DNA of 64,000 nt, taken from the NCBI GenBank assembly GCA_963682175.1, contig OY821771.1, forward strand, positions 30,462,201 through 30,526,200, written 5' to 3'. The DNA comes from Triglochin maritima (Eukaryota; Streptophyta; Magnoliopsida; Alismatales; Juncaginaceae). A program made the position numbers and the translations under genes. Below the pieces are notes generated by a model. It was not told where the DNA came from. It did no database searches and saw only the letters and a program-made list of their open reading frames with translations. Of this stretch, positions 22,657 to 34,727 are shown piece by piece (positions within the stretch are counted from its first letter, which is position 1; each line of letters begins with the position of its first letter).

Positions 22657-25600
22657 TTTTCAGGTGAGATCAACCACATTTGAGACAAAATGAGGTTACT
22701 AGGTAAAATGCATTGGATTCTAATCTAATGGATTAGATTGATAGATACATATTTGGAATATCTTAATGTGTATAAATTTAATTGTAGAACAAATATGTTA
22801 AATTTTGAGGTTGAAGTTGTAATTTACATAAACATAAAAGGAAACTACCTATTAATTGCGTGTGCAAACACATTTTCGTTATTTGCATTTGTATTTTTTT
22901 ATAGATATATGATTTCATAATTAAAAATTAAGTCTATTTATGATAGTTAGAAAATACATTTTCATCTACTGAAAATCACATCTATATATTCGAATATTAC
23001 AATTTTATCTGATACGTACATAATTTGTGCATTTTTTTGAAAATAACATCATATGTATTTATAATAAAAAATACATTTTTCTTGTAAGAAGCATGATGCA
23101 TTTTCTAAATTTGTAGTTTCATATTTATTTATTTAGATGCAAATTATATTTCCTATAATATACAATATAGTTGTATATTCTTGCTAGGTATGCGAATAAA
23201 ATAAAATAATGTTTTCTATTCATTGTTAGTAACTGTCAAGTTAGAATTGGTGTATTATTTTGTTTTGATTCAAATCTAATATGGAAAATTACGACTTCAA
23301 ATTTGAAGATTTAATGAACTTTTCATTTTATATTCTTATATGAAAGTTTGCAAAATAAACCTTGAGTTTATAGCTTTTAAATCAATACTAATTGGTTCCA
23401 GTTTTAAATACTCTCCGAAAATGTCAATTGTAAACTCATCAATCTGTAACCATTGGATTTAAATCCAACAATCAACATCGAATAACCTCATTTAGCCCAA
23501 ATGAGGTTGACCTCACCTGAAAACACACACACACACAAAGTAAATCACTGAAGGAATCATTAATCGCCTGGATGACTTTATTTCTCTACTTTTTGATATA
23601 ATCATGGAATAGGCATTCCTATAGATCATGGTTCGTTTTTCTCTCTTTTTGAAGATTTTTTTTGTGATTCACCCTTTTCCTTCTGACAGATTTTTTTCCA
23701 ACAATCAGGTGTTATTGGGATCCATGGGTGCTCTTTCTCTTATGACTATCCTTTCCGTTGTTATTGGTCAAATATTCCAATCTGTTCCATCACAGTTTCA
23801 AACAAGTAAGTCATTGATATTACAGCGCCAATAGAGTTAATAAAAAAATCTAATCACATTCTTTATGCATACGTAAATTGCTAGTATATCAAGAAAACAA
23901 ACTTGTATATTGTTAAACAACTACACGTTGTATTGCAGCATTAATGTTTCTTTTGATTTTTTGTGGCACTTGCATTCAAGTTCTTAATGTTATTAGCATT
24001 TTTCCTTTTCTAGCAAATAGGTTTTCAGTTTATTCATTAGTGGCACAGGGTTTCTAATTGACTTTTTTTCCAGCCCTACCTATTGGAGAATATGCGGCTG
24101 TGGCACTTCTGATATTTTTTGGTTTGAAGTCTATAAAAGATGCATGGGAACTTCCATCAAGCATGACTGACAAAAATAGTGAGAATGCTGAACTAGGAGA
24201 ATATATTGAAGCTGAGGAACTTGTTAAAGAAAAGGTCACGTAATGTTTGGTTTACAAAAACAAGTTCTGGGTTTGCTCTATCACATCGGCCTCATAATTT
24301 TCAAGCATTCTCAATAACAAAAGATAATTGTTTATGTCATTCCTACCTGAAGTGGTTTATGGTTATGACTTCAAATGGTATCTTATCCCCTCTATCAGAA
24401 AATTAAAGACAAAGTAAAATATAAACGTGGAAAATCCACTTCACTTTCAAAATTCCATAGATTGCCTTGCGTACCGTAGATACTGTAAATATTTGGTCCA
24501 ATAATATTTTTCTGATAATAAATTGGGAAACTCCAAAATTTTCATACTTGTATGTACCAATTTTTCAGGTTGCAAAGAAACTCACGAATCCCATTGAGAT
24601 TGTCTGGAAATCTTTCAGCCTCGTCTTCTTTGCTGTAAGTAACTTTCACATATCATACAATAGTGTCATTGCTGTTTACTCAAAGAGTAGTGATACACGG
24701 ACGTGAGCGTTCGGGACGCGCGTTGACATGTTCAGTACAGTCAGCAATCCAGTCAGTAAAAGTCAAATGTCTTTTACTTTTTGAAATTAAATAAATAACA
24801 TATTTATTTTGTGTCACATGCAATTTTTACTTTCCCTATGCAACATTACGTTCCCAATGCAACATTTTGTTTCTCCATGCAACATTTCGTTTTCCAATAC
24901 AACATTTGATTTCCACATGTAACATTTTCCCAATACAAATTATTCTGAACAGACACAACTTAATCTGGACGGACACAAAACATATTCTGGACAGACACAC
25001 AACTTATCCTGGACAGACATATAACATAATCTGGACATACACAGAACTTATTCTGGACATACACAAAACTTATTGTGGACAGATACACACCTTATTCTGG
25101 ACAATCACATAATCTATTCTGTGCAGACACATAACTTATTATGGACCGACACACAACTTATTCTGGATGGACACAAAACCTATTCTGGACAGACCCAGAA
25201 CTTATTATGGACAGACACACAACATATTCTGGACATACACACAACCTATTATTGACAGACACACAACTATTCTGGACAGACACACAACTTATTCTGGACA
25301 GACACATCTTATTCTGGACAATCACAAAACTTATTCTGGACATACACACAACTTATTCTGGACAGACACATAACTTATTCTTGACAGAATAATGTGTTGG
25401 TCTGTCCATTTTAAGTTGTGGGTTTGTCCGTGGGGAATCAAAGTTTGCATTGGGAAAATAAAATGTTGCATGGGGAAACAAAATGTTGTATTGGGAACAT
25501 AATGTTGCATTGGGAGATTATAAGTTGTATGTGACAAAATAAATCTGTTATTTAATTAATTTCAGAAAGTAAAAGACATTTGACTTTTGATGACTAGACT

Positions 25601-26291
25601 GTTGCTGCTGACTGGACTGACCACGTCAGTGCGTGTCCCGGACGCAAGCGTCCATTTATCATTTTCCTTAAATCATTTCTGTAAGCTGTGCTGAGGCAGA
25701 AACACTGACTAACAATTATCAGCATTTCTAGGAATGGGGAGATCGGTCAATGTTAGCCACCATTGCTCTTGGTGCTGCTCAGGTGCACTATCAAGTCAAA
25801 AGCATGTACTGATCTCTTTCTTTCCCTTCCCTTTAGTTAATTTATATTGCTTCACTTTCAGTCACCATTGGGTGTAGCTGGTGGAGCTATTGCTGGACAT
25901 CTATTCGCGACGTTTATTGCAATTCTAGGAGGAGCGCTACTAGCCCAATATATTTCTGAAAAATTGGTATGTGCTTGTGCACTTTAGAAATAGAACCAAA
26001 TAACCACCTGGGAGTAAGGAAAAGTTATCATTTTTCAAATCTTCTTCCATTTGTTGTATTTTCAATCAATTCCTACTTCCTATGCGCACAGAACCACCCT
26101 TGGTGCCCTTTCTGGGAAAGTTTTCGTTTCCGTTTTGCTGGCACATAATTGTGAACTCTTTTAATTTTTGAAGCCCTGATTGTTGACCAGTTCTAATCTC
26201 GTCTGCTTGATGTGGTGATGACTAGGTTGGCTACTTGGGGGGCATTCTATTCCTTGTCTTCGCTGCGGCGACATTTTTTGGTGTATTCTAA
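18608..26291 (+). CDS. PAM71: Chloroplast GDT1-type Mn/Ca transporter, PAM71-like
   Basis: Ten exons splice to about 347 codons: 18608-18716, 19558-19714, 21041-21224, 21781-21828, 23709-23805, 24074-24234, 24569-24634, 25732-25782, 25862-25966, 26226-26291. Borders are GT/AG and phases agree. Exons 3-10 are secure from protein likeness; exons 1-2, which carry a Ser/Arg-rich transit-peptide-like N-terminus, rest on phase and borders and are less certain. UPF0016 transporters have two copies of E-x-G-D-[KR]-[ST], each in a hydrophobic helix. The first, EIGDKT, spans the exon 3/4 border; the second, EWGDRS, starts exon 8. An acidic loop, about 30 residues, sits between them in exon 6. Length suits the plastid members. 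EWGDRS and LLGSMGALSLMTILSVV favour PAM71 (CCHA1), a thylakoid Mn/Ca transporter for photosystem II, over its envelope homologue CMT1. Two G-boxes lie upstream; introns 4 and 7 carry mobile elements. Confidence 0.9.
22600..22656. repeat. (CA)n, (TA)n and (GA)n microsatellites in intron 4
   Basis: A compound simple repeat, CACACA then TATATA then GAGAGA, directly abuts the left end of the TIR element at 22657. A matching CACACACACACAC run follows the element's right end at 23524. Confidence 0.85.
22657..23523. mobile_element. TIR element (MITE-like) in intron 4 of the transporter gene
   Basis: The left end TTTTCAGGTGAGATCAACC and the right end, read inward, TTTTCAGGTGAGGTCAACC match over about 45 bases and more loosely for another 80. 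The 867-bp element is AT-rich and non-coding. Both flanks are simple repeats, which hides any target duplication, so the superfamily is not assigned. Confidence 0.65.
24690..25662. mobile_element. Foldback-like TIR element in intron 7 of the transporter gene
   Basis: The left arm (GTGATACACGGACGTGAGCG, from 24690) and right arm (read inward ATGATAAATGGACGCTTGCG, from 25662) stay alignable for about 230 bases. They share CAGTCAGCA, AAAAGTCAAATGTCTTTTACTTT and repeated ATGCAACATT phrases. The arms enclose a minisatellite. No convincing target duplication was found. It has no transposase and lies wholly within an intron, so exon 7-8 splicing should be preserved. Confidence 0.75.
24945..25390. 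repeat. About 22-bp minisatellite inside the intron 7 element
   Basis: About 20 imperfect units of ACTTATTCTGGACAGACACA and close variants run head to tail between the two inverted arms. Unit edges vary by a few bases. ORFs across it (repeats of DRHTTYSGQ-like words) are translations of the repeat in several frames, not genes. Confidence 0.9.
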
Positions 26292-28374
26292 TCAATTGTC
26301 AAGAATCAAAATGGAAGACGCAACGATCTGTGTAGCTATACAGAAGAGAGCAATCAAGAGAATCATAGAAGTATGATTATCATCACGGAGTTGTAGAGGT
26401 AATGTCATTACTTTTCTTTCTTAAGATAAGCAAATCTGTCAGTGGCTGCTGCATTTATCCTTACAATCTTACATCAGCCTTTTTTTTGTGTGTGTGTATT
26501 ATTCAACTTGAATGGCATAATTAGTGTGAAAATATATATAAATGTTGATCGTTGAGAGACAATGGAAGTTGATAGTTAATAAAATTATAGCACAGCAGTC
26601 CAGCATTTTGCTTGTACACTCTTCTAAAAATAATGGTTTAAAAGCATTTATAATGCATCGAAAAACCATATCGTTGTTGTATTTTGATTGCTAATTTGCT
26701 GCAACACGTTTCTGGTCGATCGTAAAGAAATAATTGTGGTATATTTTTAGTGGATGCATCTTCTAAAAATTGTTTTTTCGTATCTTGATAAAATGGAAGT
26801 CCTTGTCATGTCATCAGCGTTCTTTATTTTTTTTGTGTATGTTGAAGTGCTTTTGCCATCCCAGCAGCCACACTTTTCTTGGTTTAAGATTTCCAAAAAA
26901 AAGTGCGTTTGCAATTGTATTTGTAAAACTCCAGTTGGCGTAGTTTATTCTTCCCTTCATGGCTTCATCGTATAATTCATAAATGAGTATTGATTTTCTA
27001 TACAACCAACATAGTTTACTGTGCTTTTTTTTGACGCGCTTGCTTAATTTAATAGGATTCCTTTAATACCATTTTTTTGTTATTTAAATGTGTTGGTTGA
27101 TGTATAACAATGGAATCAACATAAAAGTAAAATAAGTGGAATTATAAAATACAAATGTTCCAAGATTTTCAACTGCAGTTTTACAAATTGGAACCGCAAG
27201 AAGACTTTTGGAACCCAGGGAGTTTGGTATTTAAAGGGTAAATTCAGATAAATGAAAACGCTGAATATTATTATCAATTAAAGAGGAAACTAATTATGGT
27301 TCTTAGTTTTGGACCCAAATTAGCACTTACTACTTTGAAAAGTCAAAGTTAAGTTTAAGTCTTATGTCTAGCAATCGGTATTTTCTTATATTATAACAGG
27401 ATCAAGATCTAGTGAGTCTAAGACTCATCTTATTTGTTTAAGTTCTTTACAATCTCATTATTAGATTTAATTACGGTTAATCTATGATTATCGTTAGATC
27501 ATTTTATTAGCATAATCCTCATAGTCTTAATCTATCTTACAATTTAAAATGAATAGTAAATATGGTAGGAACTTAAATCAGTTAGATTAAACTCACCGGA
27601 GAATTATTGTATTATAATAATAAAATTTGTCCCCGTTTTACCCTCAATCCTATTCTTATTGTCCAGCCACGTTAACAAAAAAAATTCTATTCCTAATACC
27701 TCCAACCCCACCTGTCGTCCCCTTCCCTCCCCTCAGCATATTCTCTCTACCTTTCCCTCTCCTCACCATCTTCTAAAGTTTAACCGACCCTTCCTCTCCA
27801 AATTCATTCTGCGGTCCCCTTTGTCACCCCCATTAAGGCAAACCCATCCACCCTCCTCGTCTTCCTCCATCCGTGCCTAGATGACATTCGACACATCACG
27901 AAGTCACGATTGTTTGAGTTTGTGGTTAGTTTGGACTTTGGAGATTATGTTTATAAAAGTTATGATTTTATTTTAATTTTCCCTCTATTCCTATTCCTAT
28001 TCCGCTATGTAGTTTTCAAAAGTTTGTGGTTGTTTTGTTTGGATATGGTCAAAGTTTGGTTAGTTTCGAATTAGTTAAAGGTGGCCTTAGTATAGTAGCT
28101 TTGTTATATATCAATTCCTGCTAAACCCAAATTGCTTTGTTATACCAATTCCTGCTAAACCCAAATACCCTACTTGATATATACAGAACCTTAGTATAGC
28201 TTCAAAAATATTTAGGCTGAGCCAATGGTAGAAACAAAAAAGTGGGACTTCATCAGAAATGTTGGCAACAACTTCTTTCAATTGGATATACAACTTATAA
28301 ATATACAAATACAGCTTGATGTATATTACCAATAGAGCTCGAAAAAAGCTGGGAAAGAAAATTTCTAATATCAA
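26292..28374. other. Intergenic region between two convergent genes
   Basis: The 3' ends of the transporter (+) and the receptor kinase (-) face each other. A candidate poly(A) signal, AATAAA, lies at 26578-26583, about 290 bp past the transporter stop. A short direct repeat containing CAATTCCTGCTAAACCCAAAT occurs twice at about 28111-28163, close to the kinase stop. Nothing else was recognised; a Pro/Ser-rich ORF at 27659-27880 has no family features. Confidence 0.5.
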
Positions 28375-31300
28375 CTACAAAGAGATGACAGGCGAAACCG
28401 GCGATTTCCCATATTTCTCCTTAGATTCAATTAACATCAGTACGATTTCTCGCATCGACGGTCGGTCTTGTGGGTTAATGCTTGTACATAACAAAGCAAT
28501 TTTTAGGACTACTGTCATGTGATTAATTATACGTACATCTACCAAATTTAATCGGCCATCAAAGATATCTGGAGAGAGTGAGTGGTTTCTAATGTAATCC
28601 CTTACCCATGTAACAAGATCACCTCCTTGATCTAAAGATTGCACTGGTGTTTTCCCGGTTAGCAGTTCTAATAGGACAACTCCATAACTGTAGATATCGC
28701 ATTTCTCCGTGATCTTCATGGTGTAAGCATACTCTGAAAATATACGTGAAATTTTTAGTTCAAGATGAATTCAGTTTCTTCAGCAGCAAAATATATTTTT
28801 AATGCACACAAGTTCTAGATAAGAAAATTAGGATCGGACTTAAACCATAACAAGTGCTGGAAATCATAAATATCCGCACGATAAATCTAGAAAACTAAAA
28901 ACAGATTACACATAAAACAATGCTATACTTTTTCAACATACATGATCTGGGACTGCATAAGCTGAAGGAGAGTGAATGACAAATTTGACATGTTGGAGTG
29001 TTCACGCAAAACTCAGCATACTCTTTGAAAGAGTGTCAGACTTAATTAAAGTATTCTAACACTGAAAATTTCCCTTACAAACCTATGACTCCATATTATT
29101 TAAATATATATGTATTTGAAATCTACAAGGTTGACATGAACAAATTCTTCGTTTAATCAGATATAACCCTATATGACCTTGATTGGTCTTTCTAGTAAGA
29201 TAGTTTCTCTTAAATTAATCTCCACATCTCGGATCCATCAAGAACTGCATAACTGGGAATGGTTGGCTGGTTCAAAACTAAAATCATGTATTAGGGAGTG
29301 CAAATTGTCGTGGCTTGCTAAAGTGAACTTAAAAAATATAATATCTAAATGGATAGAAAGTTCTGTATGATTATATAGATGGTTTCCAAACAAAAACAAT
29401 TTCCAAACATAAGACGGTTTCCAGTAAGACTAAATAGAAGTCTAGTTTCTCAAAATGGCAATGAGCTAATTAACAACTATGGATATAGTTAAGTGCTTGT
29501 TGAATTAGGTACGTTGTTGAGTTCATTGCTATTTGAGGCATTTTTAATATATTTTTCTGAAATTAAAGTTATAAAAAAGCCATCTATTGGCCTAAAAGCA
29601 GAAATAGTTCCGTGCAATGATGAACTTACCAGGTGCAATGTATCCAAACGATCCAGCAATAACCGACATTGTTTTTGGTTGGGGCATGTCAATCAGCTTT
29701 GCCAAACCAAAATCACCAACATGAGCTTCAAGATTCTCATCCAACAGAATATTGTTGGCCTTAATATCACGGTGAATGATACGAGGTTTGCAATCGTGAT
29801 GAAGATAAGCAAGCCCTTGTGCAGCACCCAAAGCAATTGTGTAACGGGTGTCCCAATCATTTATGGGATTTGACCGATGCAGCCTCTCCCCTAGGCTTCC
29901 CATTGACATGTACTCGTAGAGAAGCATATTAGAACCCTGATGCTGGCAGAAACCATAAAGTTTTATAATATTCCGATGCCTTATTTTCCCAAGAGTGAGA
30001 ATCTCTGCTCTGAAGCTGTTGTCTATATGTCCCTCCCTATATGAAGACACCTTTTTCACTGCAATCGTGACACCAGACTTCATCACTGTCTTGTAGACTT
30101 TTCCGCAAGCCCCGCTCCCAATTATGAAGCTTTCGTCAAAATTGTTTGTGGCTTCGACCACGTCTTGGAAGGTGAAGAGCTCCTTATGCGAAATGTACAT
30201 GTTAGACGAAGACAAGTGGTTATCTTGCAATGGGCAGATCAACTCCGTTGGCTTTCTCAAATAATGTATAAGGATGGCAATGAGGATAAGAGAAATCCCA
30301 CCGATGACAGAACACACAACCACCACAATCTTCTCTTTAGTTATAGAAACATTTCGCGATGAGGTTCCAGAAGGTGAACGAGGCGATCCACCACAGTCAC
30401 CAAGAGGTTTGCCGCAGAGGTTCTTGTTCCCCGCAAAGCTAGTCAAACCCATGTGCTGAAAGAGTTGTGTATTAGGAATAGGTCCCGTAAGCTTGTTACA
30501 CGAAACATTAAAGCCAAGCAAACTAGTGAGTCTTGTGAAACTGGAAGGAATTTGACCACCTAGATTGTTGTTGTTGAAAAGGAGGACTTCAAGTAAAACA
30601 AGCTGTCCAAGTTCTGGAGGTATGTTTCCAGAAAGATTATTATAGCTCAGGTTCATTGCAATTTGCAAAGTAGTAAGATGGCCAAGCTCCTTCGGCATTT
30701 CTCCTGAAAACATGTTACCGCCCATTTGTATCTCTAGCAAACGAGGAAGATGCCCCAATGTAGGAGGTATAGTTCCTGAGAGCCTGTTGTCTGATAGTGC
30801 AAGCAGTTCCATCTGGGGAAAGCTTCCGAATTCCCTTGGTAAATCCCCAGTGAAGAGATTTCTGCTGAGATCGAGCTTTTGGAGTCTCGTGCAATTGATG
30901 ATGTTGGCATGTACTCGTCCACTGAAATTATTATCTGAGATGTTAAAAATCACAAGCTGCGAAAGATTACCAATTTCTCTAGGCAATCCAGATGAGAAGT
31001 AGTTCTTTGCAAGTCTGAGCCTCTGCAAAACTTTGCAATTCCCAATGTCCGGAGGAACACGTCCACTAAAGTTGTTATCGTCCAACTCAATGGCAGAGAT
31101 CTTTTCCAGTTTGCAGATGTCAGAAGGGAAGCTGCCCGTAAGATTATTGCCACTGAGACGAAGTCGCACTAAGGACTTGCAATTTACTACTCCAGTTGGT
31201 ATGCCTCCAGTCAATTCATTGGACATAAGACTCAAGTAAATGAGGTTGGAGTGTCGACACAGATATCTGGGTATCTGTCCTGTTAGTTGGTTATTGGAGA

Positions 31301-32570
31301 GATCCACCACCCAAAGTGGGCTGAGAAGTCCAAGATTTTGAGGGATTTCGCCTGTGAGCATGTTTCTGAAAAGCTGTAACTGGATCAATCTGGTCAGCTC
31401 CTGAAATTTGACAGGTATAGTGCCATTAAGGTCGTTGATGGACAGATCAAGACTGGTGAGATTCTTTAGCACGGATAATTCCACAGGTATTGTGCCTTCC
31501 AACTGGTTACCGAAGAGGTATAGAAGCTCTAGTCCTTCGATCTTACCAAACTCGACTGGAATAGCTCCTGATAAATGATTCTCGGAGAAGTCAATTTCTA
31601 TCGCCTGAGAAAGGTTTCCTATTTCTCGAGGGATTGTGCCGTTTAGCCTGTTTCTGTAAAGGTATAACCTTTTTAAGTTCTTCACATTCCCAATCTCTGG
31701 TGGTACTCCGCCCACGAGATTGTTTTGGTAAAGAGAAACAAGCTCAAGGTTAGTGCAGTTGCAGAGTTCCTTGGGAATGACTCCAGATAACGAGTTGTGC
31801 ATAAGAACAAGACTGCTCAAGTTCTGGAGCATACCAAGCTCCTTCGGTATGTGTCCTTGCAAATTGTTTTGAGCAAGACCGAGAAAGCTTAAGCTTTTGC
31901 ACCCGCTTAACTCGGCAGGAAGACTACCAGAAATACGATTTTCACCGGCACGGAAAGAGACCAAGTTTTTGAGCTTACCCATGGAACGAGGTAATTCACC
32001 AGACAAATCATTAGTATATGCAATAAACTCAACAAGCGAGCTCAGGTTTCCGATCTCCTCAGGAATAGATCCGGAAAGCCCATTGTTGCACAAATTAAGA
32101 TTTTCTAAGAACATCAAATTACCCAACTCGGGCGGGATTTCACCACTAAAGCTGTTGTTCTGCAGAAAAAGCACATTCAACATATAACAGTTCCCAATCT
32201 CTGGTGGAATTTCTCCCGTGAAACTATTGAAGGACAGATCAATAACAGTCAGATGGACCAAATTGCCCACACTTGAAGATATTGTTCCTGAAAGATTCAT
32301 GGAGCTCAGGTTAAGAGATGAAACAACAAGATGGTCGTCAAGGGTGCATCCGACCCCCATCCAATCACAAGGAGTATCGTCGCTGGAATTCCATTCGTTC
32401 AAGTACCCTTTCTCATCCGTAAGATTGCCCTTCAATTTCAAAAGGTACTTCCCTTCCATGTTCAGCCCCTCGCAATCAAAAGCCAACAAAATTGCCAAAA
32501 TCACTAGACATTTGGATAACCAGGTGGCGAAAGAAGTTCGGGTATTCAAAGCGTGCACCATATTAAGCAT
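28375..32570 (-). CDS. LRR receptor-like protein kinase (subfamily XI type)
   Basis: Two exons (29630-32570 and 28375-28733, minus strand) encode about 1099 residues; the 896-bp intron splits the Glu codon of GYIAPE, with donor GTAAGT. Order: hydrophobic signal segment about 18-33, N-terminal cap with paired Cys68 and Cys75, about 25 LRRs with repeated N-x-L/F-x-G-x-I/L-P words, a second Cys pair near the ectodomain end (LCGKPLGDC), one transmembrane helix about 748-770, then a kinase. The kinase has GSGACG at 818-823, Lys839, a Glu near 856, HRDIKANN at 933-940 (an RD kinase), DFG at 953-955, and the APE loop across the splice. All catalytic residues are present. It most resembles the Arabidopsis At2g33170/At5g63930 group; ligand and pathway are not predictable. 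The start follows a likely 5'UTR intron; MLNMVHA leaves Met1 or Met4 open. The short tail after the kinase is usual. Confidence 0.95.
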
Positions 32571-32833
32571 CTGAGATGGAAATCAAATGTCAAATTCATA
32601 GTCAATTTCAGTGTACCGTTTGTCCAAGCCACTTGACCATCAACAAAAGACAACTAATTTCTCCACACCAATTTTAGCAAACAGTAAACTCTACCATCAG
32701 ACGAATTATTTCATTTCTCATTACAATCTCAATTCCCCACCAACCACAACACCAAAAGATGTCAAGTAATTTTGATTTTTTCCCCCATTTCTAAGATAAA
32801 AGAAGCTCAAACCGTTACGGAATAATTACATAC
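32571..32833 (-). other. Probable 5'UTR intron of the receptor kinase gene
   Basis: On the minus strand CAG/GTATGT (donor at 32833) and TTCCATCTCAG (acceptor ending at 32571) are good splice sites, and the acceptor directly abuts the predicted ATG. This gives a 263-base leader intron. It is inferred from the motifs; transcript evidence would decide. Confidence 0.5.
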
Positions 32834-34125
32834 CTGAAATTAGAATCCGACCGTCAACCGCAATTCCTCCAGAAAACATGACGCCTTTAAGAAACCAAAA
32901 AAGCCAAAATCTAATACTCCCCAGAATAGCTCCGAGGTAGGTCCCTTTTCTCCCAAATGTCACAGCAACCAACGCTTTCAAAGCAAAAGCAGGGCACAAA
33001 AGCCCCGAAAGAAACCGACGAAATCGGAACCCGAACCGGAATCCGACGACGACCCAATTCCCAGATGGGGTCGGAGAGTCGGAAAGGCGGGGGCTTTACG
33101 GATTCGGAGGGGAAAGGGGGTGATGGGTCGGATCAGACGCCCAACAGCATTGGTTTGGACTTTGGATGGAGAAGTGGAAGAGGAAAAGGGAGGAGAAGAA
33201 GGTGAAGGAGGAGTTGGAGTAATATGAAGCAAACACGCTTCGAGGTGGTGGATTTTATTTGTGGGTTTCGTTTCCCCCAAACAGTGCTCTGCTTTTACAC
33301 GGCGCACTCCATCGTTTGACCTCTTTTTCTACTTGGCCGATAATTCTTTTTGACTCTTTCTTACTAACTTGTCTAGAAGGATGAGGTGTTGGTTTAGGGT
33401 TATTTGAATTTGAATGATTACACTTTGAGACTTTCTAATGTAATTCTAATTCGTTTTGCATTTTTCACGTTCAAAAGGTGGTAATGTTCCCTGACCTTAG
33501 TAATTTGTTTCACTTTGTCTTTCCCACTTTTTCAATTTGTTCTAATTTTGATTCATCATTCTTTTTATTTTTACAACACGTATGATCATATCCCGTTGGT
33601 AGTTGAATCAGTTGGGATGCACAATAAGTGTATCTGTCCATCTTCTATTAACATTCTATTGTTTTTCTTCTTTAGAATGATTGAAAGTCAATTCTCAAGC
33701 ACTTTCTAGTCTGAACGAGAAGTTTGCAAGAGATCTTTGGAGAAATAGAAGAAAATGGACAAAATTGCCATTTATTATATATATATGTGTGTGTTGATCA
33801 CGAACCCCTTGCCTTACATGAGGGCGTAAAATACCCTCACTACACGTTAGTTTTAGAGGTTTGGCTGTCTGAAGTCCTTCGCTAGTCTATATATTCAGGT
33901 TGATCAATGTGTGTAGGACAAGAATATTAGGAATTGAAATATGGAAATTGACAAAAGACTAGAAGCATTTTTGAATTCGTACCTCGCTCTAACAATGATA
34001 ACTAAATGGTTTGAAATGTATTAGAAAATGAAAAGATTAAAATAAAAAGCTAAATATGCCATCTTAAGTTACAAGTTAATTTGTGCGCAAAATTGATTTC
34101 TTTACGTTAGTTTTAAGTTAATTTG
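32834..34125. other. Leader and upstream region of the receptor kinase
   Basis: The first few hundred bases (to about 33310) are G+C-richer than what follows and probably hold the 5'UTR and core promoter on the minus strand. ORFs here have simple Gly/Arg or Pro/Ser composition and no known domain. Beyond 33350 the sequence is AT-rich intergenic DNA with a TATATATATATGTGTGTG run near 33777. Confidence 0.4.
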
Positions 34126-34429
34126 TGAAAATTTGGATCGAAACAGAGGTTGGATATGATTGAGTGTCAAACCGACCCAAATTCCAACCATATCCGACCT
34201 CCGTTTGGATCCAAACTTTCACGTAAATATAGGTTTAGGAGTGTATTATGGATACAACAAAAAAATTAGGAAAAAACGTCGAATGTGTGTTAAATAATGA
34301 GTTTTTGAAGTTCAAAGAGGCAAAGTGTTACAAAATTAAAGTTCAGGGGATGTAACTGTTAACTTTGAAAGTTCAGGGGGGCAAAGTGATACCAATGCAT
34401 AGTTCAGGGGGACAAACTGTAATTAACCC
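34126..34429. mobile_element. Truncated copy of the Mutator-type MITE seen at 61460
   Basis: From about 34126 to GTAATTAACCC at 34429 it follows the centre and right arm of the MITE at 61460-61955, including CCAAATTCCAACCATATCCGA, TGTGTGTTAAATAATGAG and the repeated TTCAGGGG...CAAAGTG phrases. The left arm is missing, so it is a half element. Confidence 0.75.
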
Positions 34430-34611
34430 TAAAAAGTAAGGTCATCTTGACTAAAATTCCTGACATTGTAGACCACAATGCAATTATATTTTATTATCAT
34501 TAAACTAAAGTTTTAGCATTATTTCTTATTTGGTAAACTTTGTTAAATTATATTATATAATTTTAAAAAATTACTGTCATTCACGAATATTGTGCTAAGT
34601 CTGAAGGTCAG

Positions 34612-34727
34612 TATGCCAAGTAAGTGTCGAGTATGCCAAGTAACTTAATATAGTGTGGCTAAGTCCTAATATGCCAAGTAAGTGTCGAGTATGCCAAGTA
34701 ACATAATATAGTGTGGCTAAGTCCTAA
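34612..34727. repeat. Two-copy 58-bp tandem repeat
   Basis: Unit TATGCCAAGTAAGTGTCGAG... recurs at 34612-34669 and 34670-34727 with two differences. Within each unit TATGCCAAGTAA appears twice, so the array has a shorter internal period too. Confidence 0.85.

Noticed and set aside
24945..25390. Regular repeats resembling a CRISPR array
   Set aside because: Units are contiguous without unique spacers, in a plant intron between inverted arms.
24867..25537. Overlapping ORFs with TTYSGQTHNLFWT-like repeats
   Set aside because: Open in many frames and both strands because the roughly 22-bp unit lacks stops; a minisatellite, not a protein.
24635..25731. A 9-bp duplication CATTGCTGT/CATTTCTGT for the intron 7 element
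   Set aside because: It lies outside the point where the arms pair and has a mismatch; not good enough to set the borders.
18608..26291. Assignment of the transporter to the envelope homologue CMT1
   Set aside because: The second motif is EWGDRS and the middle helices read like the PAM71 branch; CMT1 types have EWGDKS.
27659..27880. Pro/Ser-rich 73-codon ORF
   Set aside because: Low-complexity composition, no domain, no splice or promoter support.
30165..32574. Plus-strand ORFs opposite the receptor kinase
   Set aside because: Antisense shadows of LRR codons; no domain or promoter on that strand.
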